From Sclerotiophoma versabilis (lineage: Eukaryota > Ascomycota > Dothideomycetes > Pleosporales > Didymellaceae), in assembly GCA_012274445.1 (NCBI GenBank), contig JAAROD010000093.1:2046001-2110000 (forward strand): a stretch of DNA of 64,000 nt, written 5' to 3'. The position numbers and the translations under genes were made by a program. The notes beneath the pieces were generated by a model. The model did not search any database. It saw nothing but the letters and a program-made list of their open reading frames with translations, and was not told the origin of the DNA. Numbering within the stretch: position 1 is the stretch's first letter; the number at the start of each line of letters is the position of its first letter. Positions 55,039 to 64,000 of the stretch are shown in pieces.

Positions 55039-56331
55039 TCAGTCTTCGCACGTCTCCGTATCGTCAAGCGCGCGCACAACTTCTTCCATATCCTTTGGAC
55101 TCGTGATGGCCCACACACCCCCGCCCTTGACGGCGCCTTTCATGCCCACTTCCTTGCCAACAAGGTTCCTGCCCACCTTGCCCGGTCCAATGCCGACGTA
55201 ACGGCGTACTTTCTCTTCTTCGTGCAGGTACTTGACGCTCTTCCACCATTGCACCGTCTCGATGCAGCTGCGCGCTAGCAGGTCCTTCAGCTGCTCCTTA
55301 GTCTCATATGGCCTTCCGGTCACATTCGACACACAGGGCATGAGACCCGGCCATGTGACAATGTCGCTCCCGTCCGGCTTTCTCTGGTACAGCATGCGCT
55401 TGACCGTTTCGTGCGTGGGTTTCATGAGCGGGCCGTGGAAGGGAGTGTCGGATTTTAGACGCACGTGTCGCGGATCGTGGCCGCCGAACTGTCTCAGGTT
55501 GGTAAGGAGGGTGTTGATTCGGGCGATGCTACCGCTGAGCACGATCTGGTTCTTGGAGTTGATGTTCGCAATGAGGACTTGCTGCACGGCTGGCAGGTCG
55601 TCGTTGGAGTCTGAGCGCGAGCCGCCGAGGCGCAGGAACTCGTGTATCGCGGCTACGAGGGCTGTCATGTGTTCTTCCGACTCGCATACAAGCGCGACCA
55701 TGCCAAACTCCCCTCCTTCTGCTTCGACGGCCTCCTTGCTGCATCTGCTGGCGACTTCGGCGCGGCGGCGGACCATGCGGAGCGCGTCTTGGAAAGTGAG
55801 GTATCCTCCGGCCACCAAGGCGGCGAACTCGCCCAGTGAGTGGCCCAGCGTGATGTCGACGCGCTCAGCCGTCTTGAAGCCGAACTCCTGCTCCAGTATG
55901 CGCAGGATGAGGATGCTCGTGGCCATGATCGCGGGCTGTGCGTTCTCCGTGTACGTGAGCTCGGCATTGGTGCCAGACTCGATGATCCTGGTGAGCGGCG
56001 TGTGCGGCAGATTGAGCGTGGCATCGATCTCTTCGAGGATGGGTTTCGCGGTGCGCGGGAAGGCCTCGAGCCATGGTGTGATCATGCCCACACGCTGCAC
56101 GCCTTGGCCTGCTGAGAGTCAGAATCATGCTCCTGTTGCACTCTGGGGGGCGTCTGGCGCACCGGGAAAGAAGATGGCCGTCTTTGGTCTCTTCGCCGTG
56201 GACTGACTGCTGCTCATCCACCTGCGCGCTGCCGCCCGGCTCCCACGGCCATTCCTCCGCCCACCACACTGGGCACACGTCGCCTCAACGCTCGGAACAA
56301 TTCGAGAAATGGAGGTGCGAGGGTTCGACAT
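55039..56331 (-). CDS. MCT1: mitochondrial malonyl-CoA:ACP transacylase
   Basis: Loads malonyl groups onto mitochondrial ACP for type II fatty acid synthesis, which feeds lipoic acid. CDS join(55039..56108, 56163..56331), 412 residues. The N-terminus is basic and Ser/Arg-rich (RRNGRGSRAAARRWMSSS), a strong import signal. The 54-bp intron (GTGCGC...GCAG) splits a Gly codon and restores IFFPGQGVQRVGM. The nucleophile is in ITLGHSLGEFAALVAGG; the catalytic His in SDTPFHGPLMKP; GIGPGKVGRNLV near the end. It is a stand-alone FabD-type protein with no ketosynthase or ACP domain, so not part of a polyketide synthase. Confidence 0.95.
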
Positions 56332-56759
56332 GGCGACTGGGAGGGTGTTGTTATTGTTTGGTGGACATAATAGGGGATTGTGGATGGGTGACGAAGCTGT
56401 GGAGGCTAGCTGTGGGGGTGGAGGCTGAGAGCTTGGGGTCAAATGCCGCTCCCGCGCGCGGCCGAGGTCTGTCTGCATTTCCGAAGCTCGACCCGCCACG
56501 GAGCAGTGCACACCGAGAAGGATCCACTTCTGGCCTGTCCAAGGAACACTGCCATGTTTGTGGTCTTGCAACAGAAAGGTGTGTGTGTAGAGCTAGCTGG
56601 GTTGTGTTCTTTTGCAGTCCATATGTCTCCCTAAACAAGTTTTGCATTCACAGACCTGGCCTTGCGACATGTTGCTGAGCAGTGAGCCTTTGCTTCCGTG
56701 CCATACTACCCCCCAAAGACCCAGTCCAGTCCTGCATCCCACTCTAGCTCCTGCGTCTT
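56332..56759. other. 428-bp intergenic region, MCT1 - MED5
   Basis: Both genes are on the minus strand: this holds the MCT1 promoter and the MED5 3' UTR. Nothing else seen. Confidence 0.5.
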
Positions 56760-59700
56760 CTACATGTTGTCAAAGTCCAACCCCCAGTCGTCGTCACCGC
56801 CTCCTGTCATGTTCATGTCCATATCCATGTCCATGCCCATGTTATTCATGTCACCCAGATCGATGTCCGGGAGGCCGCCCAGATTGGCATTCATGTCACC
56901 CGTCATGTTATCCCCACTGTCCATACCCATATTCGACAGATCCAAGCCCGCTGACCCGGTGAGCTCTTCCATGCTACGCTCCAAAGCCTTCTTATCCATA
57001 TTGGGTATCTCCAGCTCGTTAGCAAGACTGGCGTTCGCCGCGTCTTCCATCGCTTTGTTGATGTCGTCGCTAATCGTTTGAGCCTGCATATCGTTGATAC
57101 TGACATTCGGGAGGCTTATGACTGGTGCTTGGAGACCCGCTTGACCAACCGACGCGAGCTGTGCCTCCACACGTCTGTGCAGACGCACAATTGCCTCTGC
57201 ACTCGAAGGATCTGTCGTGACCAAAGGCGCGGCGTTGTCAAACACGTGCTTCAACATCTCTCGCAGGTTCATCCTAGTACGTGGCGGCGTCGGTGCAGGG
57301 ATTGGGCTTCCTATCCAATCTATTGGTATGGGACTGTCTTCAACGGTCGGCGCGCAGATGATCGACACGCCAATATCCAATGCAGCTGCACCGTTCCCAG
57401 CTTCTGTTTGTGCTCTGACCTCGTCTACGATTGCTCGCAAAGTCTGGTACGCTCCGAGCGTATTTGACGATGCATAAACCTGGCGATGCGTGTAGCTGGG
57501 TGGATTTGGGTTGATGGCAGCAGTAGAGGCCCATTGCGCCAGCTGCTGTATGGTGTGTCGCAAGGCCGTATTTAGGGTGCTGTTCGGGGCGTTCGTCCAC
57601 TGCTCTAGTTCTCTGATCGAAGCATATATTGAGCGGTCGTAGTGTGCATTGCTTTTAATAGCCTGCAGTAGAGGCTCAATGTTGGTTCGAGTTGGTTCGC
57701 GCCGCTGCAACGTGCGAAGGCACTTCTCCAAGCGGCTTGACACCATCGCAATAATTGTGGAATGCATGGCCTGCGCATCTCCAGAAGAGGGCACTGTGAG
57801 GATGGCATCGTGGAAGATCCTCAACATCGCATCGAGGTCGTTGTGTGTTTGTTTGAGGGCATGGCTCACCATCCAACTCAAGCCCCCAATCAGTGACGGC
57901 AACAGGAATGTCTCGCCGAGATCTAAACGTATCCTTAGCTTGCAGCTCGTGTATCCAGAAGCAAAAAAGAATACATACACTCCAGCCCGCCTTTGACGGT
58001 CTCGTGAGACAAAACGCCTGCCGAGCACGCCATGACCGTTTGACTGAAAAATGTTGGCACTATCAGGTAAAAATCTTGCGGACGACATGAAGCAAACACA
58101 TCGTTGCTCAGGCCTTCATTGCCTGAGTCATATAGGCCCTTTAGCCAACTTGCAAGGTGTTTACCCTGGTCTTCTGTCAAGTCGTCTGGAGCAATACTTT
58201 GGCTACCACTCTCAATCAATCGAGCGATGAATGACTCTTGACCGATTCCGATATCGATGTGGGACAGATCGTAGCGATACACAAATGCCATGATCAAAAC
58301 AAGTATTGCTCCAAACTCATCGTACACTGGTTGATATTCGCCTGCTGACGTTAGCAGGGAAGCCATCATGGAAGAATAAATGTCTGACCTTGGTCACTAT
58401 CGTAGTGCCAGTCATCGAGAAATTGACACAATGGTCGCAGTATGCTGGCAGGCGAAGTGAATTGCAACATGACGTCCAGACACTGCGGCTTCTTCGACAA
58501 TAAATTGCAGATCTGCTTCAGGTACATCGTTACCTGAGTCTCACAGAGATGTGCAACGAACTTGAGGGCAGGTTAGCCTGATCATATGGGAGTTCAAGAG
58601 AGCATGGTGTACCTCTGTAACAGCGCCAACAATGGCACCGGCGTTGCCATCAAGATTCTCCATCTCATCGATATAAGTGTTGACTTTGTCGAAGTTGTTT
58701 TTGCACTGATCCAGCAGCGCTTTCTTCTCATACCTCGTGGCAGGCGGTCCTTGTATTGGGGTTTCTCCAAGAAGTCGCTCCACGGTACTTGTAGTGATGT
58801 GGCCGTGGAGCGCACAGGCGTTCAAGAAATCTTGCCTCACATCGGAGAGTGAACTGTTCCCACCCATGATGTCGTCGAACCCTTGCGAGAATGCAGGAAA
58901 GGCATTGGGATCGACGTGACTGAGGGCTTGCGTGATCGAGATTTCAGGGGTCATAGGGAAAATTGAGCCCGAAAGTTGCGACAGCAGTATTGGAACTTTG
59001 TTTATCAAGAACGATTTCAGGCAAAACATAGTCGACGTGGGTTCGCTACGGTACATTGCATTGGCAAGGATATCGAAAGAAGCGGTGATCAGATCTGTGC
59101 CCATGTTCTGAGGGTCAATCTGCCAAGAGTCAGTGTTAAAACAAGACATCCGTGGATTCAAAATACCTTGTATCTTGAATGTAAATGATTGATAATTGTA
59201 AACTCATCCGTGAGCGGGCGAGCAACAAGCTGCAAGGATGTTAATGAGGAGCAAGTATGACCGACGTGAGACTTGCCAATGAATTAAGGAACACGTAGAG
59301 TCCAGCTCTTGTAGATACAAGCGGTAAGTCCATGACTGCTTCAAGCTGCAACGCAGCCACTTCGAGGTTTGCATTTTCACTTGACACACCTTCGATCGTT
59401 ACAGGCTTTTCATAGAGTTCGTGTTGTTTTTGAGACATCTCCAGCCTGTTGGCGATTTCCAACGAGGACTGCGAACCCAAGGAATTATGTGATAGAAATG
59501 GTATGAACGATGCTAGTGACTGAGCCAAACGTTTGCGCAAATCTAATTCATGTAAGCGGAGCTTCACATGCGTCATGCAGAGTAAGGGAGTAACAGTACT
59601 TCCTAAAGCAATGGGAGGGTACTGACCTTTGGCTGTGGGGTGATTCAATATCAGTAAGATCTTTGAATTCTCGATGAGACCGACTACAAGAACACCCAGA

Positions 59701-60239
59701 GCTTCGCGAACGTTAATGGATTGCTGCTGTGGTTGCTGTGAGATACCAGCCATAGCCTGCATCATGGTCTCACTTGTATGTGAAGTGACTATGGCTTGCA
59801 TCCATCTCGTGACGACGATCAGCGTCTGCAGTCCTTCTGTATTGTTGACAGGGCGCTCTTCGGCGGCGAAGGTTTTGTGAAGTCGATGGCACACAACTTC
59901 CTCCAACTCAGGCGAGTTGCTCCATCTCAGCTCTTTCTCCGATGCATCTCCACCAGCCTTGGGTAGTCGATCCTTGGAATAGTAGAATGTCGCAGACAGG
60001 ACATCCGACGCGTCAACCTTTCTCTGCACTAGCAGGCGCTCAAGATAGATGATGACGCGAGGATCAAGACTACTTGCGCTAGGTGATTGTGGCTTTAGCA
60101 GAAGAGCAGCAAGCTTGCGGCCAGGCAGTGGCGACTTTCGGTGCAGTTGCGCAGTTGCAGCGTCGAACACATCGGCCTGCACGCGCTGGTTCAAGCATCG
60201 TTCAAGGAATACCGTCCATTCTTTGACCATAGAATCCAT
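56760..60239 (-). CDS. MED5: Mediator complex subunit 5 (Nut1)
   Basis: Tail-module subunit of the Mediator transcription co-activator, found in fungi. Seven exons: join(56760..57922, 57979..58341, 58389..58560, 58613..59119, 59167..59229, 59277..59542, 59627..60239), 1048 residues. N-terminal WTVFLERCLNQRVQADVFD, then LVARPLTDEFTIINHLHSRY, EYQPVYDEFGAILVLIMAFV and ETFLLPSLIGGLSWM are Med5-typical. Intron 1 (84 bp, GTCAGT...TTAG) has a length divisible by three and no stop. Intron 2 (47 bp) has a GC donor (GCAAGT...GCAG). The C-terminal 90 residues are acidic and Met/Asp/Gly-rich (MGMDMDMDMNM, ending DDDWGLDFDNM), resembling an activation-type tail. First-exon splice choices rest on family patterns from memory. 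Confidence 0.88.
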
Positions 60240-60879
60240 GATCCATCGACTGGGTACCGACCGGCCCGTAAGACCGGGGGCTGGATGTCAGCTAAATATA
60301 TTCTCCAGCAATAGAGAGGTCTGAGTGGTTGTAAACGTTCGCGACCCGAGGTTGTTTGGTGAAGGGTGCTGCAGTGAGCGTTGGAGCTAAGGACACCCAA
60401 AGCAATCCATGGATCAAGCTAGCCGAGAAGTCTGTGCTGAACCCTCACGCAGACAGGAGCACACCATCGCGCGATGGACGACACCCTCAGATGCACTGAA
60501 ACGAATACATGGTATTGTGGTGAAGAGTTAGTAGTGTATTCGGACATGTGCATAGTTGGTGGCACGATACGGACAAGGCATTACAGGGTAAGTGAATATA
60601 TTGCTTCTTTCATATCGCACAGGTTTTCCGCCTAAGGCATACCGATGTGCATATTGCCGTTAGCCACATTATTGCATCAAGAGATCCAAAAGGAACACCA
60701 AATCATAGGACAGTATACAGGCGGTCGACATGCAGCCTGACTGACCGAGCGATGCATGATCGCTTAACCCCGGCCCCCTGCAATTCCTCCCGGGCCAGGT
60801 GGCAGGCGCCTCTTTCCGCCCTGTTAACCCTGACAGATTCCCATACACCGTGCAACGCCATCCAACAAGTCTGACTCTC
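60240..60879. other. 640-bp intergenic region upstream of MED5
   Basis: MED5 promoter and 3' UTR of the Ilp-like gene (both on the minus strand). No other feature seen. Confidence 0.5.
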
Positions 60880-61632
60880 TCAAGATTCACGGCGCCGAGC
60901 ATCTGGGAATCGATCATCCGCGTCTGGTGCCCGCGGCCCCACCATCCAATCTTCCATTGCCAGCCACTGACTCCAGGTCTTCTCGGCACCCTCAATTTCC
61001 GCCAACTGAACGTCTTGAAGAGGCTTCATGAACGGGACTGATTCGTGAGGGGACATGTCATACTGGCATTTGACTTTCGCCCATCCCACGCTCTTGGCTG
61101 CGAAAAGATAGTTCCGCCTCTCACACTCGTGCACCGGACCCACTCCTTTCTTCCAGTCATCGCCAAAGAACCCATGCATGACGGCGGCCTGATCCATTCC
61201 TGTAATGACCAGGCGCCTGATGAACGGAATCAGCGACACCCATGCCGGTGTAGGTTGACCCTTTGAGTTAAGGACTGGGCCTTGGCGGGGCCATGGCTGT
61301 GTGTATGCTGCAGGGCCAGAGGAGTTTGGTAGCGGGCCTGAGGAGCTCATGATGGGGTAGGGTGTCCATTGGAACGGAAGGCAGATATTGATGAGAGCAG
61401 CGACAACCTGGACTGTGTTGTCATGCTGGGCATGATCGAGGAAGTATCGCTGGCAGCTCTGGTATGCAGGATGCCAGTCGAAAATATCAAACTGCGGCGT
61501 AGCAGTGGGATTCTGGCCGGATGGAGAGCCTGCTGAGGATGTGTTTCTTGCACCGCCGGAAAAGTTGGATGCGCGTGGGATTGTTGGATAGCCAGCAGGA
61601 AAATTAGTGGTGAATCCAGGGAGGTTGGCCAT
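60880..61632 (-). CDS. conserved fungal protein ('Ilp is an apoptosis inhibitor' family)
   Basis: Single exon, 250 residues. It matches a conserved ascomycete family often labelled as above; that label has little experimental basis that I know of. The N-terminal 45 residues are Gly/Ser/Pro/Thr-rich. The conserved core starts FDIFDWHPAYQSCQRYFLDH (~49-68), then VQVVAALINICLPFQW, WVSLIPFIRRLVITGMD, LHGFFGDDW-like MHGFFGDDWKKGVG and HECERRNYLFAAKSVGWAKV, ending LAMEDWMVGPRAPD. No signal peptide, membrane segment or known catalytic motif. Soluble and mostly helical by inspection. Confidence 0.8.
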   Translation of the reverse strand: MANLPGFTTNFPAGYPTIPRASNFSGGARNTSSAGSPSGQNPTATPQFDIFDWHPAYQSCQRYFLDHAQHDNTVQVVAALINICLPFQWTPYPIMSSSGPLPNSSGPAAYTQPWPRQGPVLNSKGQPTPAWVSLIPFIRRLVITGMDQAAVMHGFFGDDWKKGVGPVHECERRNYLFAAKSVGWAKVKCQYDMSPHESVPFMKPLQDVQLAEIEGAEKTWSQWLAMEDWMVGPRAPDADDRFPDARRRES

Positions 61633-63229
61633 AGTGAACGCGATAATGTGACTACTGCAGGAACAAACGTTGTTAGCAAAGTCTGGTTGGTGGGCGGGGC
61701 GGGAACACCAGATTTATGTGAACCGGTGCTTGCAGCTTACCAGACTTACTGCAACAGTCGCAAAGGCCGAGAAAGATGGACCGTCAAGCTGTCTGCTAGT
61801 ATTTTGGGCAGGAGCAGAAGTTCAGGGTCTGGGATCCACATGCAATAGCGAGGGACAGTCAATGACGACAGCGAAGTAGTTTGGCGGTCGGACCCAGTGT
61901 TGCTATTTGGCGGTGGGGAGATGAGGGCAGCTCGTGAGCGTTATAGGGGATTTATAGCTTTGTGCCCGTCGTGAGCGTGAGAGTGGTGAGGCTAATGGAT
62001 ATGCAGGGAGAGGCTCGGTGGCCGCCGCCGTCAAGCCTCCCGTAGACTTTATTGAAGCCCTCAGTTGATGCATTTTGGAATCATCCTGGAGGAGATCAAG
62101 TCGAGCCACCATTCGGCTCCATGGGGCTCACTTGCCCGGGCCGAGCCAATAGGTCATCGCGCTCCTTCGGCGGACGGAGATACCGCTCAAGCGCTTGAGG
62201 TGTGGCTTTGCAGATGCAGTTCATACGCGACTCGTGTTGGCACCGCCGTGCAGAACTGCTCTAGCCCCGGCATGCCAAAGCGCTGTAGCTCTGACCCTGC
62301 GACCGATGCAACCCATCAACAATCGTCTCCCAAATCACGCTGCACTACCCGCCGCTGCAGATCGCAGTGCATCTCAGCTGCTCCCTGCCCTCCCGTTCCA
62401 CTTTGCTGCGTCCTGCATCTGTAATGCTTCTGAAAGCTTGCAGTGCAATGCGCCCCAGACAGGCCGGACCCGCCGAACCATCCAGGCGCATTCAGGTCCA
62501 GAATCGAGGCGTCGAGGCGAGTCGCTCACAAACACACCAACCTGCACCAACTTTGTCATCCAAGAGCCAGAACTGACAGGCGCCTCAAACGCCCCTACAC
62601 CTACAAGGGTAAAAACAAATCGTTTTCCGCGGTGGCACGAACCCATTGCAGAGGATCCAGGTACGAAACGGTGTGCCACTGCTGCACAGCTGTTTCTTCC
62701 AGGCGTCCGGAATCTTGTACAACCGAATGCAGATTGTGTGCTCGCCGATCAAACACGACCACGAGGCTGCACATCTTGCACACGACTCAGTCATTCGGTT
62801 TTCACAATGCCCACTGCAGCGCAACAAGCTGGTCGGCGAATCGGTACAACTGTGGGCAGAAGAAGCAATTCGCCTGTCGAGTGCAGCCCTCCCAGTGCTA
62901 GTCACCGGACGCTATCAACTCGCTCAGCCTCATATGGTTCGTTGCTTTTATGCATGAACGCGTCGTTGTTCCATCCAGCTGCAGCAGATTCCGGAGTAGC
63001 ACTGCCATGAGACGTGCATGTGTAGAGTCGTGTGCATGCTGCGGACTGGCAAACCTTCCAGACAAGGCAGGCGCCAGGTACAAGTAAGATGATGTAACGA
63101 TTGAATTCGCCGACGTTGGCGCCGAGCATGTCCATGCAGCACGTCACTTGTCAACATCGTGGCTGTTCTTCTGCTGCATCGCGCATCATCAATCTGCACT
63201 GCACGACAGAATACGAAAATAATTCCAAC
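61633..63229. promoter_or_regulatory. 1.6 kb divergent intergenic region, Ilp-like / AKR
   Basis: Between divergent start codons. Long overlapping frames (up to ~270 codons at 62195-63010 plus) lack an ATG start or any recognisable domain. No feature supported. Confidence 0.5.
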
Positions 63230-64000
63230 ATGGCACAAAACACGTTTTCATTGGCTTCGCGCACCAAGGTCCGTCGCGAGTGCCGGCCTGCAATCAAGCG
63301 CTTCCCGTGACTGACCATCCACAGCTCGCCAATGGGCTCTCAATGCCCACGATCCACCTGGGTGTCTATCTGACTTCGGGAAAGGAAACTTACCAAGCGG
63401 TTCGATGGGCGCTAGAGGTATAATTCCTTCTGTTCCTGGCCTAACTCTCGTGTCTGAACCATGCTGACACCGACAGTCTGGATATCGTGGGCAAGTTCAT
63501 CGCATACACCCCTGCGTTTGTATAACTATTGACGTCTATGCAACAGAGTGGACAGCGCGCAAATGTATCACAATGAGAAAGAGAGTGGTAAGGCCGTTCT
63601 AGACTTCCTGTCCAGCGACGACAATGTGGATTCCCTCAAGCGAGAGGACATCCACTTCACCTCCAAACTGGCATCCAATTCGTCATATGACACAGCTCGC
63701 AAGGCTATTCAGAAATCGGTCAAGGAATGTGGACTTGGCTACATCGACTTGTTCCTCCTGCATTCGCCCTACGGTGGCAAGAAAGCCCGACTTGAGAGCT
63801 GGAGAGCTGTGGAGGACGCTATTGATGACGGCGAGGTAAGGATCGGGGGTGTATCCAATTATGGTGTGAAGCATGTAAGCATCTCTTCCCATTCCACCCC
63901 TCCGGAAATATCAGCAATGATGCTCTGCACCGCATGGTGAGAGTCCCAGAGTTGTTGTGTAACCACACATCCGTTTCTTGACCATGCTGTTAGTTCTGAG
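63230..64000 (+). CDS. aldo/keto reductase, 3'-truncated by window edge
   Basis: AKR-superfamily reductase (prostaglandin-F synthase/xylose reductase-like branch by pattern). Exons seen: 63230..63268, 63325..63417, 63477..63490, 63547..63874, giving about 158 residues. The N-terminus reads MAQNTFSLASRTK+LANGLSMPTIHLGVY. Exon 3 is a 14-nt microexon; its only frame-restoring donor that keeps the family pattern is GC (GG|GCAAGT), giving ALE+SGYRG+VDSAQMYHNE with the catalytic Asp and Tyr. Then HFTSKLASN (Lys) and LFLLHSPYGG (His), and VSNYGVKH before a GTAAGC donor. No acceptor inside the window gave a family-like continuation, so the rest lies beyond 64000. Confidence 0.85.

Noticed and set aside
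55232..56206. 324-codon plus-strand frame
   Set aside because: Antisense to MCT1, which has catalytic Ser and His motifs.
53792..56331. SDR plus acyltransferase as part of a polyketide cluster
   Set aside because: The acyltransferase is a stand-alone mitochondrial MCT1 with an import signal, and no ketosynthase, ACP, P450 or pathway regulator is nearby.
62195..63010. 271-codon plus-strand frame
   Set aside because: No domain; overlapping frames in other phases are similarly long, suggesting low stop density rather than coding.
1..64000. CRISPR array, phage, integron or bacterial-type operon
   Set aside because: The DNA is eukaryotic with spliceosomal introns throughout; the repeats found are simple tandem arrays, not spaced direct repeats.

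Overview
The window is nuclear DNA from a filamentous ascomycete (Pezizomycotina), most likely a Dothideomycete. Evidence: short introns of about 45-140 bp with fungal GTAAGT/GTACGT donors, compact intron-bearing genes on both strands, and families typical of these fungi (FlbA-type RGS protein, PNGase A, the 'Ilp' family, Med5, a yapsin-like protease). The class-level placement is an impression from protein character, not from a search. I resolved 23 complete protein-coding genes with exon structures that close in frame, one intron-containing tRNA-Asn, two unassigned small genes (one only a candidate exon) and one gene cut by the right edge. No rRNA, CRISPR array, transposase or reverse transcriptase was seen.

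Layout: 1-28 kb is gene-poor. It holds flbA (1.5-3.8 kb, minus), a ~5.8 kb stretch with at most one small candidate gene, a divergent pair of an aldo/keto reductase and a PPCDC/Hal3 flavoprotein (9.6-12.0 kb), tRNA-Asn(GUU) (12.7 kb), an EamA-type transporter (13.5-15.2 kb), a 3.2 kb gap, a PNGase A family amidase plus an unknown 94-residue gene (18.4-21.1 kb), a FAM210-like mitochondrial protein (23.6 kb) and nucleoporin NDC1 (26-28 kb). From 28 kb to the end genes are dense: PEP12 SNARE, a BTB protein, mevalonate diphosphate decarboxylase, cytochrome c heme lyase, an Aim19-like protein, an ER J-protein, an aspartyl protease, RHO1, UFD2, mitochondrial FMT1, CCZ1, a CEX1/SCYL1 pseudokinase, an SDR, mitochondrial MCT1, MED5, an Ilp-like protein and a partial second aldo/keto reductase.

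The genes are mostly unrelated housekeeping functions and do not form an operon-like or secondary-metabolite cluster. Two loose themes recur: endomembrane traffic (Pep12, Ccz1, Cex1, Rho1, ER J-protein) and mitochondrial biogenesis (heme lyase, Fmt1, Mct1, FAM210-like, Aim19-like). Divergent pairs sharing short intergenic promoters are common (NDC1/PEP12, MVD1/CYC3, Aim19-like/J-protein, RHO1/UFD2, FMT1/CCZ1, CEX1/SDR).

I did not find a convincing new biological system. The most checkable oddities are two GC-AG introns (in MED5 and the last AKR, the latter next to a 14-nt microexon), a stop-free 84-nt (3n) intron in MED5, three different tandem-repeat arrays in the 635-bp FMT1/CCZ1 promoter plus an in-frame hexanucleotide array inside FMT1, a variant first active-site motif (DSAAS) in the aspartyl protease, and a spliced small membrane-protein candidate in the large gap upstream of flbA.
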